Made by a program: the position numbers and the translations under genes. A stretch of DNA of 64,000 nucleotides from JAEUOS01 sp031423955 (GTDB lineage: Bacteria > Pseudomonadota > Gammaproteobacteria > Burkholderiales > JAEUOS01), in NCBI GenBank assembly GCA_031423955.1, contig JANPGJ010000412.1, forward strand, positions 1 through 64,000. The letters are read 5' to 3'. This document shows positions 45,957 to 57,573 of this stretch, piece by piece. The first letter of the stretch is position 1, and each line of letters opens with the position of its first letter. The notes beneath the pieces are model-generated. The model did no database searches, was not told the DNA's origin, and saw nothing but the letters and a program-made list of their open reading frames with translations.

Positions 45957-47476
45957 CGATGGCATCGGCAGATCCAGGATCAGGAACACGGGCGGGCGCC
46001 CCGTTGCCATGCCCGTCCGAATGGTCGTTCGATCTCATCGAGACCTACCATGATGCGATTTCGCGCAGCGCGGCGCGCTTCGGGCTGGACACCTATGCCA
46101 ATCAGCTAGAAGTAATCACCGCCGAACAGATGATGGATGCCTACGCTTCGGTCGGCATGCCGGTCAACTATCGGCACTGGTCGTTCGGCAAGCAGTTCAT
46201 CGCCACCGAGCGCGGTTATCGCCGCGGCCAGATGGGCCTGGCCTACGAGATCGTGATCAATTCCAATCCCTGCATTTCGTATCTGATGGAGGAGAACACG
46301 TTGCCCATGCAGGCGCTGGTCATTGCGCACGCGGCCTACGGTCACAACTCGTTCTTCAAGGGAAACTACCTGTTTCGCATGTGGACCGACGCCTCGTCGA
46401 TCATCGATTATCTGGTCTATGCGCGCACCTACATCACGGAATGCGAAGAGCGCCATGGCATCGAGGCAGTCGAGCAAATGCTCGACTCATGCCACGCCCT
46501 GATGGACCATGGGGTCGACCGCTATCGGCGACCGCAGAAACTTTCCCTTGCCCAGGAACAGGTGCGGCGGGCGGAACGCGAGATCTACCAGCAACAACAG
46601 GTGAACGATCTCTGGCGCACGCTGCCGCGTGCGGCCGACCGCAAAGTCGAGGAAGCGCGCCGCCGCTTTCCGGAAGAACCGCAGGAGAACATCCTGTATT
46701 TCATTGAAAATCATGCACCGCTGCTGGAGCCCTGGCAGCGCGAGATCGTCCGCATTGTGCGCAAGGCGGCGCAGTACTTTTATCCGCAACGGCAAACCCA
46801 GGTGATGAACGAAGGCTGGGCGACGTTCTGGCACTACACGCTGCTTAACACCATGTATGAAGACGGCCTGTTGACGGATGGCTTCATGCTTGAGTTTTTG
46901 CAGTCGCACACCAACGTGGTCGCGCAGCCTCCGGGCGGGCGGATCAATCCCTATGCCCTGGGTTTCGCCATGTTCAGTGATTTGAAGCGGATTTGCGAGG
47001 CTCCCACAGACGAGGACCGCCGCTGGTTCCCGGATTTTGCCGGCTCGGACTGGATCAAGACCCTGGACAATGCCATGCGCAATTTCAAGGATGAGAGTTT
47101 CATCGGCCAATACCTGTCACCTGAATTGATGCGGCGTTTACGCCTGTTCGCAGTACGCGATGATGCGTCGGAAGCGGAGCTTGAAGTCGCTGCGATCCAC
47201 GATGACGCGGGCTACCGGCACCTGCGCGAAGCGCTGGCACGACAGTACGACATCAACCATCGCGAACCAAACATCCAGGTATGGTCGGTCGACACGCGCG
47301 GCGATCGCTCGCTGACATTGCGCCACGTGCAGCACGCCGACCGACCGTTGAATGACGATACCGGCGAAGTCCTCAAACACGTGGCACGGCTTTGGGGTTT
47401 TCGGGTGATTCTCGAAAGCATAGGTACTGACGGTACCGAGCGCCAGCGGCTGGAGGCGCTTCCGGCGCAAGTTTGA
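45953..47476 (+). CDS. spoVR: SpoVR family protein
   Basis: The 507 residues belong to the SpoVR/YcgB family, with EWSFDLIETYHDAI at the start, AYGHNSFFKGNYLF and NEGWATFWHY with candidate metal-binding His and Glu. In spore formers SpoVR affects cortex; in Gram-negatives it accompanies PrkA and YeaH under stress. The start ATG overlaps the yeaH stop (ATGA), so the three genes form one translation-coupled operon. Confidence 0.94.
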   Translation: MTMASADPGSGTRAGAPLPCPSEWSFDLIETYHDAISRSAARFGLDTYANQLEVITAEQMMDAYASVGMPVNYRHWSFGKQFIATERGYRRGQMGLAYEIVINSNPCISYLMEENTLPMQALVIAHAAYGHNSFFKGNYLFRMWTDASSIIDYLVYARTYITECEERHGIEAVEQMLDSCHALMDHGVDRYRRPQKLSLAQEQVRRAEREIYQQQQVNDLWRTLPRAADRKVEEARRRFPEEPQENILYFIENHAPLLEPWQREIVRIVRKAAQYFYPQRQTQVMNEGWATFWHYTLLNTMYEDGLLTDGFMLEFLQSHTNVVAQPPGGRINPYALGFAMFSDLKRICEAPTDEDRRWFPDFAGSDWIKTLDNAMRNFKDESFIGQYLSPELMRRLRLFAVRDDASEAELEVAAIHDDAGYRHLREALARQYDINHREPNIQVWSVDTRGDRSLTLRHVQHADRPLNDDTGEVLKHVARLWGFRVILESIGTDGTERQRLEALPAQV

Positions 47477-47521
47477 CGCACCGGAAGAGCGGCAAGATCC
47501 GGACGGCGGTCGGGCCGCGGT

Positions 47522-48013
47522 TCAATCCACCAATGCAGCTTCGACCCGGGTGACCGGCAACAGACGCGGCAATTCTGCCGCGTCAATGCCGACGAGAAAG
47601 CCGCGGCGCCCGCCATTGATGTATATCTTCGGCAGATCGAGAATCGATCTCTCGACGTATACCGGCATCTGCTTGCGGGTGGCGAACGGCGAAGTGCCAC
47701 CCACCAGATAGCCGGAATGGCGGCTGGCGTCTTCCGGCTTGCAGGCCTCAATCCTGCGGACCCCGATCTGCCTTGCCAGGTTCCTGGTCGACACCTTGCG
47801 ATCGCCATGCATCAGCACGACAAGGGGCCGGCCCTTGTCATCTTCCATGATCAGGGTCTTGATCACCAGGTGTTCATCAACCCCAAGTTCGCGCGCCGAA
47901 ACCTCGGTGCCGCCACGCTCCTCATAGGCATACGGATGCTCGGTGAAAGACACGGCACTGCGCTTCAGGAAAGCGGTCGCGGGGGTCTCGGATACACGCA
48001 GCTTTTTCGACAT
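47522..48013 (-). CDS. ybaK: Cys-tRNA(Pro)/Cys-tRNA(Cys) deacylase YbaK
   Basis: This enzyme removes Cys mischarged on tRNA(Pro). The 163 residues form the YbaK/ProX fold: HPYAYEER, VIKTLIME, the conserved Lys in VLMHGDRKVSTRNLA, and GYLVGGTSPFATRKQMPVYVE. It precedes no obvious partner; xerD lies upstream on the same strand 15 bases away. Confidence 0.95.
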   Translation of the reverse strand: MSKKLRVSETPATAFLKRSAVSFTEHPYAYEERGGTEVSARELGVDEHLVIKTLIMEDDKGRPLVVLMHGDRKVSTRNLARQIGVRRIEACKPEDASRHSGYLVGGTSPFATRKQMPVYVERSILDLPKIYINGGRRGFLVGIDAAELPRLLPVTRVEAALVD

Positions 48014-48028
48014 CCCGGATGCCCCGAC

Positions 48029-48931
48029 TCAGCCACGCGGATGATGGACCGCATGCAGTTGCTTGAGGCGTTCGCGAGCAACATGGGTATAGATCTGCGT
48101 GGTCGAAATATCGGCGTGACCAAGCAGCATCTGCACCACCCGCAAATCGGCGCCATGGTTGAGCAGATGGGTGGCAAAGGCATGTCGCAGGGTATGGGGT
48201 GACAGGAGCGCTGCCGGAATTCCGGCGACGATGGCAAAGCGCTTGATCGCGTGCCAGAAATTGTGGCGCGTCATGCCCGTGCCACGGGTCGTCACGAACA
48301 GCGCGTCCGTCGAGCGCGCCGCCAGCAGAACAGGCCGGGCGTCGGCAAGATACCGTTCGATCCAGTCGGCAGCTTCTTCGCCAAACGGCACCAGGCGGGT
48401 TTTCGCGCCCTTGCCCGATGCGACCCGCACGACGCGGTCGGAAAGGCTCACTTCATGCACCTTGACAGCGACCAGTTCGGACACCCGCAACCCGCTCGCA
48501 TAGAGCAACTCGAGCATGGCGCGATCACGCAGGCCCAATGGCGAGGCAACGTCGGGCGCCGCGAGCAACCTGTCGACATCGCCCTCGGACAGGATCTTGG
48601 GGAAACGCGGAGCCTGTTTGGCCGAATCGAGATTGGCGGTCGGATCCGCAGCGCGCCGGTTCTGGCGCAGCAGCCATCGATAAAAGCGCCTTGCCGCCGC
48701 CAGCCTGCGGTTGCTGCTCGATGACTTCGCGCCTGCGGCATGACGATCCTCGACATAACGCGCAAGGGCCGCCTCATCGGCCTCGGCCAGGCTTGCACCG
48801 TGCGCAATGAGCCAGGCCGCCAACTGCGTCAAGTCGCGTCGGTAGGCGTCGAGTGTCAGCCGCGCAAGGCCGTTTTCCAGCCAGATGGCGTCACAAAATT
48901 CATCGAGGAGCACGGCATCGGCTTCAAGCAT
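48029..48931 (-). CDS. xerD: Site-specific tyrosine recombinase XerD
   Basis: XerD with XerC resolves chromosome dimers at dif. The 300 residues have the SAM-like N-terminal core-binding domain and the full catalytic set R149, K173, H246, R249, H272 and Y281 (in TQIYTHVA). The length and the C-terminal LKQLHAVHHPRG fit a housekeeping XerD rather than a phage integrase. The start overlaps ogt by eight bases. Confidence 0.95.
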   Translation of the reverse strand: MLEADAVLLDEFCDAIWLENGLARLTLDAYRRDLTQLAAWLIAHGASLAEADEAALARYVEDRHAAGAKSSSSNRRLAAARRFYRWLLRQNRRAADPTANLDSAKQAPRFPKILSEGDVDRLLAAPDVASPLGLRDRAMLELLYASGLRVSELVAVKVHEVSLSDRVVRVASGKGAKTRLVPFGEEAADWIERYLADARPVLLAARSTDALFVTTRGTGMTRHNFWHAIKRFAIVAGIPAALLSPHTLRHAFATHLLNHGADLRVVQMLLGHADISTTQIYTHVARERLKQLHAVHHPRG

Positions 48932-49424
48932 AGCCCGCCACCTTTTCGTGACGCAGCAACCAGCGCTTGACGCCCAGATGAAAGCCGTCATCGGCATGAC
49001 TGGCAAAGCCGCCGATGCCGCCAGCGGCCAATACCCGGTGGCAAGGCACAACCAGCGGAAACCAGTTGGCGCCACAGGCCTGCCCGACAGCACGCGGCGC
49101 GCTCTGGATCTGGCGCGCGACTTGCCCGTAAGTCATGGCTGACCCGGGCGGGATCGATGCAATCGCGCGCCAGACGCGTTGCTGAAAAACCGATCCGCGC
49201 ACCGCCAGCGGCAAGTCGAAGCGAAACCGGAAGTCGGCCAGATAGGCCTCAAGCTGTGCGGCAACCAGTTTCGCGAGGCCGGATCGCGGCACCACCGCCG
49301 CCATCGACGCCGGCAGGTATACCAGTTCGGCAACCGCGTCTGCCGCGATGCGCACGCCGATGCCGCCGAACGGCGCGGCGACCACGGCATCGAAATGCAG
49401 GGGTAGCGCCATGGCCGAGACCAT
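48924..49424 (-). CDS. ogt: Methylated-DNA--protein-cysteine methyltransferase
   Basis: This protein repairs O6-methylguanine by accepting the methyl group. The 166 residues hold the acceptor C128 in LVVPCHRV and the helix-turn-helix region AMTYGQVARQIQSAPRAVGQA. There is no AdaA domain, so it is the Ogt type. An internal ATG four codons later is equally possible. It overlaps xerD by eight bases. Confidence 0.93.
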   Translation of the reverse strand: MVSAMALPLHFDAVVAAPFGGIGVRIAADAVAELVYLPASMAAVVPRSGLAKLVAAQLEAYLADFRFRFDLPLAVRGSVFQQRVWRAIASIPPGSAMTYGQVARQIQSAPRAVGQACGANWFPLVVPCHRVLAAGGIGGFASHADDGFHLGVKRWLLRHEKVAGYA

Positions 49425-49439
49425 CGATCGCAGCGTGCG

Positions 49440-50021
49440 TCAGGAAGGCTGGCCCAGCATCGCCGCCTTGAGCGAGCGGTCAACCGGCTTGTCGCCAAGC
49501 CATATCTTCATCAGCGCACGATAGAAATCCTCGCTCGCGATTGGCTTGCCGCGCGCAATACCGTCGATCGCGATACGGATCCCGGCGTCCGGCAGATAAT
49601 CGAGCGTGACCACGCTCTTCTCCCTGGCCGCCCCCACCGCATCCATGGTGGCCTTGAGTTCTTCGATCTGCGTCTTGAACTTGTTGACTTCGGCCTCCGA
49701 CAGGTTGGCCGCCAGACCGTCGTTGAGCGCGCCGCCGAGTTGCTCGGCCGAAAGGTCGCGCAGTAGATGCAGCGCGATGCGTTTCGGTCCGCGTTGCGCA
49801 ATCACCTCGGCGGCCTGCGATTTCTTCTCGGCAACATAAAGTGCGCCGACATATACCTTGAACACGGCCCGCGTGCGGATCCCGGCGCCGTTCAATACCA
49901 GGTCGGCGCCGCCGAGTTTGGTGGTATCGGGAACCGCGATCCCCGCGACTTCGATCGCATGCGCGACCATCGCGCCAGCGGCCAACACGAGACAAATCAT
50001 CCAGCGTGCGAACTTCATCAT
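49440..50021 (-). CDS. Exported chalcone isomerase-like protein
   Basis: The 193-residue product has a signal peptide (cleaved after VAHA) and a chalcone-isomerase-like fold: GADLVLNGAGIRTRAVFKVYVGALYVAEK near the start and a final IWLGDKPVDRSLKAAMLG. Bacterial members are periplasmic and of unknown function, possibly fatty-acid binding. The first of two adjacent ATG codons (50021) has AAGGAG five bases upstream. It is transcribed toward ogt. Confidence 0.88.
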   Translation of the reverse strand: MMKFARWMICLVLAAGAMVAHAIEVAGIAVPDTTKLGGADLVLNGAGIRTRAVFKVYVGALYVAEKKSQAAEVIAQRGPKRIALHLLRDLSAEQLGGALNDGLAANLSEAEVNKFKTQIEELKATMDAVGAAREKSVVTLDYLPDAGIRIAIDGIARGKPIASEDFYRALMKIWLGDKPVDRSLKAAMLGQPS

Positions 50022-50144
50022 CCAGTCTCCTTGTGATCCACCCTGCCCACGATTATGCAGCGAACCGACGCGCATCGGGCGATTCCCCTGCTCCGATGGT
50101 ATTCTCTGCGCCTTTCGTTTTCCACCCTACCCAAGGAGTAACGC

Positions 50145-51122
50145 ATGACCAAGGCGATTCGCATACACAAGAACGGCGGTCCGGAAGTACTGGTTTGGGA
50201 AGACATCGCGGTTGGCGACCCAGGGCCGGGTGAGGCGCGGGTCCGCCAGCATGCGGTCGGCCTCAACTTCATCGACATCTACTTTCGCACCGGTCTTTAC
50301 CCCTCGCCGTCGATGCCTGCCGGACTTGGTTCGGAAGGCGCCGGCGTGGTCGAAGCAGTCGGTGCCGGCGTCACCCATGTCAAGGCTGGTGATCGCGTCG
50401 CCTATGCCGGTGGCGGCAACGGCGCCTACTCTGAAGCCCGGGTCATGCCGGCGGCTGTGCTGGTCAAGCTGCCGGAAGCCATCAGCTTCGAACAGGGCGC
50501 GGCCATGATGCTGCAGGGCATGACGGTTCAATATCTGATCAAGCAGTCGTATCCGGTCAAGGCTGGCGATACCGTGTTGTGGACCGCTGCCGCCGGCGGC
50601 GTCGGACTGTTCGCGATGCAATGGCTCAAGGCACTCGGGGTCAACGTCATCGGCACAGTCTCAAACGATGCCAAGGCCGCAGTCGCGCGCGCCCATGGAT
50701 GCACCCATGTCGTGGTCACCTCGCGCGAAGACACCACCGCGCGCGTCAAGGAAATCACCGGCGGCAAGGGTGTGCCGGTGGTCTATGACTCGGTCGGCAA
50801 GGATACCTGGGACAGTTCCCTCAATTGCCTGCAGCCGCTTGGCTACATGATCAGTTTCGGCAATGCCTCGGGCGCGGTGCCGCCGATCAACATCGGCATG
50901 TTGACCCAAAAAGGCAGCCTCTATGTGCAACGCCCGTCGTTGATGACCTACATCGCGGACCGGGCACGTCTGGAAAGCATGGCCGGCGACCTGTTCGCGC
51001 TGGTCGCAAGCGGCCAGGTCAAGGTCAACATCAATCATCGTTATGCGCTTAAGGATGCCGGACAGGCCCAATCGGACCTCGAAGGGCGCCGCACTACCGG
51101 CTCGGCAGTCTTGTTGCCGTAA
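50145..51122 (+). CDS. qor: NADPH:quinone oxidoreductase (zinc-independent MDR family)
   Basis: The 325 residues resemble E. coli QOR: RQHAVGLNFIDIYFRTGLYP, GLGSEGAGVV, and AAAGGVGLFAMQWLKALG as the NADP-binding loop. No zinc-ligand cysteines are present. It reduces quinones by one electron or related enals. It has a CCAAGGAG ribosome site. It is divergent from the chalcone-isomerase-like gene. Confidence 0.94.
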   Translation: MTKAIRIHKNGGPEVLVWEDIAVGDPGPGEARVRQHAVGLNFIDIYFRTGLYPSPSMPAGLGSEGAGVVEAVGAGVTHVKAGDRVAYAGGGNGAYSEARVMPAAVLVKLPEAISFEQGAAMMLQGMTVQYLIKQSYPVKAGDTVLWTAAAGGVGLFAMQWLKALGVNVIGTVSNDAKAAVARAHGCTHVVVTSREDTTARVKEITGGKGVPVVYDSVGKDTWDSSLNCLQPLGYMISFGNASGAVPPINIGMLTQKGSLYVQRPSLMTYIADRARLESMAGDLFALVASGQVKVNINHRYALKDAGQAQSDLEGRRTTGSAVLLP

Positions 51123-51183
51123 GCCGCAGGCGGCAATGCCGTTCGGTTTAGCAACGGTGTTGGCGCGGTGTTTGCTGAAACGC

Positions 51184-51221
51184 CCGGTCAGGGAAGCTTC
51201 AAATGAGGCCGTCCTGACCGG
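51184..51221. repeat. Inverted repeat between convergent qor and spoT
   Basis: CCGGTCAGG and CCTGACCGG are perfect 9-base arms around 20 bases. No T-tract follows at once on either side, though TTAATTTTTC starts about six bases later on the plus strand. It may help end transcription. Confidence 0.45.
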
Positions 51222-51227
51222 TCGAGG

Positions 51228-53477
<2,250 letters not shown>

Positions 53478-53505
53478 GGAATTCGCACCCTGCCGACTGC
53501 CGACG

Positions 53506-53712
53506 TCAGGCTTTTACATGCCTGAGCATCTCCACACCAACATGGCCGGAAGCGATTTCGCGCAACGCGGTGACGGTATGCTTGTCACGGCTGCCTTCGA
53601 GCTTGGGAGTCGCACCTTGCGCAAGCTGCCGCGCACGATAGGTCGCCGCCAGCGTCAGCTGGAAACGGTTGGGAATTTTCTGCAAACAGTCTTCGACGGT
53701 AATTCGGGCCAT
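53506..53712 (-). CDS. rpoZ: DNA-directed RNA polymerase omega subunit
   Basis: The 68-residue product starts MARITVEDCLQKIPNRFQLTLAA, the signature of omega, and ends KA. Omega aids RNA polymerase assembly and forms part of the (p)ppGpp site, which fits its position between gmk and spoT. It is ten bases after gmk. Confidence 0.97.
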   Translation of the reverse strand: MARITVEDCLQKIPNRFQLTLAATYRARQLAQGATPKLEGSRDKHTVTALREIASGHVGVEMLRHVKA

Positions 53713-53722
53713 TTGGACGACG

Positions 53723-54343
53723 CTAGGTGATGTTGATGCCGAAATTCGCGAACAGGTGACGCTCGCGGGCGCCGACTTGAGCGACGCGCTGACGGGCGGC
53801 AGTCACGACTGCCTGCAGTCGTGACAGCGCCTCTGAAAAATCTGAATTGATAATAACATAGTCGAAGCCCGGTGCCCGCCGAATTTCCTCGGTCGCGGCC
53901 CGCAAACGGCGCGCAAGTACCTCTTCACTTTCGGTCGCCCTGCCACGCAAACGACGCTCCAATTCCGCCATCGAAGGCGGCAGAATGAAGATTGCAACAG
54001 CAGCCGGAAACACCGATCGCAACTGCTCGGCGCCCTGGCAATCGATTTCGAACACGACATCGTTGCCGGTGGCGATCTGCGAATCGATACCGGCGCGCGA
54101 AGTGCCGTAAAGGTTGCCATGCACTTCGGCGGTTTCGAGAAATTCGCCGCGTTCGCGCATCGCAATGAACGACTCGCGGCTGATGAAGTGATATTCGCGC
54201 CCGTCGATTTCGCTGCCGCGCGGCGCCCGCGAGGTATGGGATATCGAGAGCGCAAGGTGACCGTCCTCCGCCAGCAGTGCATTGACCAGGGTCGACTTGC
54301 CGGCGCCCGAGGGGGCCGATACGATGAAAAGTGAACCACTCAT
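53723..54343 (-). CDS. gmk: Guanylate kinase
   Basis: Gmk phosphorylates GMP to GDP. The 206 residues have the P-loop SAPSGAGKST at 9-18, the GMP-binding SISHTSRAPRGSEIDGREYHF and GNLYGTS, then a lid region. It is cotranscribed with rpoZ and spoT, linking guanine nucleotide supply with alarmone synthesis. Confidence 0.97.
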   Translation of the reverse strand: MSGSLFIVSAPSGAGKSTLVNALLAEDGHLALSISHTSRAPRGSEIDGREYHFISRESFIAMRERGEFLETAEVHGNLYGTSRAGIDSQIATGNDVVFEIDCQGAEQLRSVFPAAVAIFILPPSMAELERRLRGRATESEEVLARRLRAATEEIRRAPGFDYVIINSDFSEALSRLQAVVTAARQRVAQVGARERHLFANFGINIT

Positions 54344-54511
54344 GTTCTATTTGCCGTTCGCAAACGCTATCAATCGTCACCACACACACGGCAGACTCGC
54401 CGGAGAAACGCTTTTGTCACGAATTATGCAATCCTCAACAGGCGGGGCTGGCGCCGGCTCGGGTCTGCCGGGCATGACGGCAGGCTGGTCATCCCCGCAT
54501 ACCCGCCTGAA

Positions 54512-55384
54512 TCATTCGATATTCTGGACCTGCTCGCGCATCTGCTCAATCAGGATCTTGATCTCCATGGCATGCGCCGAAACCTCCGGGGAAACCGATT
54601 TCGACCCCAGCGTGTTGGCTTCGCGGTGCAATTCCTGCATCAGGAAATCCAGGCGCTTGCCGCTGGCGCCGCCCCGATCGAGTACGCGCCGCACCTCGGC
54701 GAGATGGGCCCCCAGCCTTGATAGTTCCTCGGCGATATCGATCCGGATACCGAACATCGCGACTTCCTGGCGCACCCGCTCATCGTCGCCGGCGCCGAGA
54801 GCTTCGCGCAGCCGCGCGGCGAGCTTGGCATGGTGTTCGGCGACAATCTGCGGCAGCATCGGTTCGATCCGGCGAACCCAGTCGCCGATCGCGTCAACAC
54901 GTTCAAGCAACATGGCCTTGAGCTTCTCGCCTTCGCGCTCGCGCGACGCGCGAAATTCGGCAAGCGCGTCGCGTGCCAGTTCAAGGGCTGCGCTACGCAG
55001 CACCTCCGGCGCCAGGTTCGCGTCTTCGAGCACACCCGGCCAGTCAAGCACCTCGCGCACACCCAACTCGCGCACGGCCGGCATCAGGCGCCGAATCTCG
55101 GCGGCCGCCACGGCCAGACGCGACACCGCCTCCGGATTGACCGCGAGCGGCCGCGCCGCCCGGGCGGCGCCGTCACGGCCGTAACCGAGGCGCAACTCGA
55201 CCTTGCCGCGCGATGCGGCCGCCGTGATCATTTCGCGCAAGCCGGGCTCCAGCCCGCGCATTTCATCGTTCAGCCGAAAGCTGATATCGAGGAAGCGCGA
55301 ATTCACGCCCTTGATCTCGATCGACAGCGCGCCGTGTGCGAACTCGCGCGATGCAACCCCGTACCCGGTCATTGAAAGAATCAC
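54512..55384 (-). CDS. yicC: YicC family protein (endoribonuclease-like)
   Basis: YicC is a conserved stress-linked RNase. The 290 residues have ILSMTGYGVASRE at the start, IEIKGVNSRFLDISFRL, and EELSRLGAHLAEVRRVL, ending in REANTLGSKS and IKILIEQMREQVQNIE, the two domains of the family. I chose GTG at 55384 because it restores the usual MI-x-SMTG opening; the ATG at 55372 is the alternative. It lies upstream of gmk, as in other proteobacteria. Confidence 0.94.
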   Translation of the reverse strand: MILSMTGYGVASREFAHGALSIEIKGVNSRFLDISFRLNDEMRGLEPGLREMITAAASRGKVELRLGYGRDGAARAARPLAVNPEAVSRLAVAAAEIRRLMPAVRELGVREVLDWPGVLEDANLAPEVLRSAALELARDALAEFRASREREGEKLKAMLLERVDAIGDWVRRIEPMLPQIVAEHHAKLAARLREALGAGDDERVRQEVAMFGIRIDIAEELSRLGAHLAEVRRVLDRGGASGKRLDFLMQELHREANTLGSKSVSPEVSAHAMEIKILIEQMREQVQNIE

Positions 55385-55497
55385 TGTGTAATCCCGCTGT
55401 CGTCGCAAGCGCACCCACAGGGGCGCAAGTCAATTTGGTTACAATGCCCGCAAGGACTTGCGATTATAAGAGCAGCCCGGGAGCACGAGCGAGCAGC

Positions 55498-56478
55498 ATG
55501 GCCGCACAGTCGAATTCGGCGTTGCCGGAAAACACGATTCTCGAAAATTACCGGATCGCCAGGCCGATTGCGTCAGGCGGGTTTTCCATCGTCTATCTCG
55601 CATATGACGAATATGGTTCACCGGTAGCCATCAAGGAATATCTGCCGGCCGGTCTTTCGCTGCGCGGGCAGGGCCAGATTCTGCCGACCATCACGCCCGA
55701 GCATGTCAACTTGTTCCGCTACGGGATGAAATGTTTTTTCGAGGAAGGTCGCGCGCTGGCCCGGATCTCCCATCCGAACGTGGTGCGCGTGATCAACTTT
55801 TTTCGCGCCAATGAAACCGTCTACATGGTGATGCAGTACGAACGCGGGCGCACCTTGCAGGAACACATCGTGCAGCGCAAGGGCGAGATCAAGGAAAACT
55901 TCATCCGCCATGTGTTCGTGCAATTGATGAACGGCCTGCGCGAGGTGCACACCAACAAGCTGCTGCACTTCGACTTGAAGCCGGCGAACATCTACATCCG
56001 CAACGACGGCATCCCGGTGCTGCTCGATTTTGGCGCCGCGCGGCAGACCCTGATCACCGACGCACCGAAGCTCAATCCCATGTATACGCCAGGCTTCGCG
56101 GCGCCCGAACAATACAAGAACCGGGAAACCCTGGGACCATGGACGGACATCTACTCGATCGGTGCATCGATGTTCGCATGCCTGTCGGGCATGGCGCCTC
56201 AGGCCGCCGATCAGCGGCTCGAGAAAGACCGCATGCAACCGGTGGCCAAGACTTTCAAGGGCAAGTATTCGAAGGATCTGCTCGAGATCATCGACTGGTG
56301 CCTCGACATGGACTATTTGAAGCGCCCGCAAAGTGTTTTCAGCCTGCAGAAGGCGATTGTCGAAAACCGCATTCCCGAGGCGCAAAAGCCGACCATGCTG
56401 GGCGGCTTCCGGCGCATCCTTGACGACATGGCGCGGCCAACCAGTCGTGACCCTGATAAACCAGACTCGACCAAATAG
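55498..56478 (+). CDS. Cytoplasmic Ser/Thr protein kinase
   Basis: The 326-residue Hanks-type kinase has the Gly loop ASGGFSIVYLA, catalytic K46, the HFDLKPAN loop (D159, N164), DFG at 177-179 and APEQYKNRETLG. The residue before the catalytic Asp is Phe, not Arg, so it is a non-RD kinase. There is no membrane segment or sensor domain after the kinase fold. It is followed by a PP2C gene, a natural kinase/phosphatase pair. Its targets are unknown. The ATG at 55498 lies 113 bases from the divergent yicC start. Confidence 0.9.
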   Translation: MAAQSNSALPENTILENYRIARPIASGGFSIVYLAYDEYGSPVAIKEYLPAGLSLRGQGQILPTITPEHVNLFRYGMKCFFEEGRALARISHPNVVRVINFFRANETVYMVMQYERGRTLQEHIVQRKGEIKENFIRHVFVQLMNGLREVHTNKLLHFDLKPANIYIRNDGIPVLLDFGAARQTLITDAPKLNPMYTPGFAAPEQYKNRETLGPWTDIYSIGASMFACLSGMAPQAADQRLEKDRMQPVAKTFKGKYSKDLLEIIDWCLDMDYLKRPQSVFSLQKAIVENRIPEAQKPTMLGGFRRILDDMARPTSRDPDKPDSTK

Positions 56479-56490
56479 ACGGCGTTGGCG

Positions 56491-57408
56491 ATGAAATTCT
56501 CGATTTTCCAGGAAAGCCGCAAGGGCGGTCGCAAGTACAACCAGGACCGCATGGGCTACGTGTTCTCCCGCGAGTCGCTGCTGATCATCGTGGCCGACGG
56601 CATGGGCGGGCACATGCATGGCGAGATCGCCGCGCAAATCACGGTCGAGTCGGTGGGGCAAAAGTACCAGCGCGAGGCGCGCCCGAAACTGCCTGATCCG
56701 GTCGCGTTCCTCAATGAGAGCCTCAACGGCGCCCATGCTGCGATCCTGCAGTACACCGAGGAGCACGGTTTGCTCGAAACACCGCGCACCACCGCTGTTG
56801 CAGCCATCGTTCAGGAAGGGCATACCTGGTGGGCCCATGTCGGCGATTCGCGCGCCTACCAAATACGTGGCGGCCAGATCATCCGCCAGACGCGCGACCA
56901 TTCCCGCGTGCAGCAGTTGGTATTGCAAGGCATCGTGCGCGAGGAAGCGGTTGCCGCGCATCCGGATCGCAACAAGATATTCAACTGCCTGGGCGCCCAT
57001 GTGCCGCCACAGATTGAAATCGCGCCGCGCACGCGATTGCTTACAGGTGATACGTTGTTGCTTTGCAGCGATGGCGTCTGGGGGCCGTTGCCGTCGCGAG
57101 TGATTGCCACCGCGTTCCTCAACGATACGGTCATGCGCGCGGTGCCCGACCTTATGAACCAGGCGGAACGGCGTGCCGGCGCCGATTGCGACAACCTGAC
57201 CGCGGTGGCCATGACCTGGAACGAAGTCGACACCGCGGGACCGGATTCGGTTTCGACCCTTACCTTGCCGGCGGGTCAGTTTTCCTCGCAAATCGAAGGA
57301 TTTGAGCAGGCCGCGAAGAGTGACTACCTGTCCGATGAGGAGATCGAGAAAGCGATCGCCGAGATTCGAACCGCCATCAACAAGGTGAACAAGGTGGTCA
57401 TCAAGTAG
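56491..57408 (+). CDS. PP2C-type Ser/Thr protein phosphatase
   Basis: The 305 residues contain the PP2C metal motifs: NQDRMGY at 18-24, ADGMGGHMHGE at 35-45, HVGDSRAY, LLCSDGVWG and a final DNLTAVA. About 70 residues with a helical C-terminus follow. It starts twelve bases after the kinase stop and probably reverses that kinase's phosphorylation. The ATG at 56491 is preferred; a TTG two codons earlier is possible. Confidence 0.92.
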   Translation: MKFSIFQESRKGGRKYNQDRMGYVFSRESLLIIVADGMGGHMHGEIAAQITVESVGQKYQREARPKLPDPVAFLNESLNGAHAAILQYTEEHGLLETPRTTAVAAIVQEGHTWWAHVGDSRAYQIRGGQIIRQTRDHSRVQQLVLQGIVREEAVAAHPDRNKIFNCLGAHVPPQIEIAPRTRLLTGDTLLLCSDGVWGPLPSRVIATAFLNDTVMRAVPDLMNQAERRAGADCDNLTAVAMTWNEVDTAGPDSVSTLTLPAGQFSSQIEGFEQAAKSDYLSDEEIEKAIAEIRTAINKVNKVVIK

Positions 57409-57505
57409 ACAGAAAGGCGGGTCGACCTGCGCGACTGCACCCGCACAGGTCCGCGTCGGCACAAGGACGTGAAGGCGGGGACACCGGCCCCTCGGCCAGC
57501 CCGAA

Positions 57506-57540
57506 ATGAAAACGCCGGCGTTTTCAGCCGGCGTTTTCAT
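57506..57540. terminator. Bidirectional terminator between PP2C and cytochrome genes
   Basis: ATGAAAACGCCGGC and GCCGGCGTTTTCAT form a perfect 14-base stem around a 7-base loop. A/T tracts lie within both ends, so it can act in both directions between the convergent genes. Confidence 0.8.
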
Positions 57541-57573
57541 CTGGGTGCGGTTGCAGGCGTTGCCGCCCCATCA

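Noticed and set aside
43830..46010. 726-codon minus-strand frame under prkA and yeaH
   Set aside because: It lies opposite two well-conserved genes and its product has no recognisable domain.
55618..57540. 640-codon minus-strand frame under the kinase and phosphatase genes
   Set aside because: The plus-strand kinase and PP2C have complete catalytic motifs, so this is an antisense shadow.
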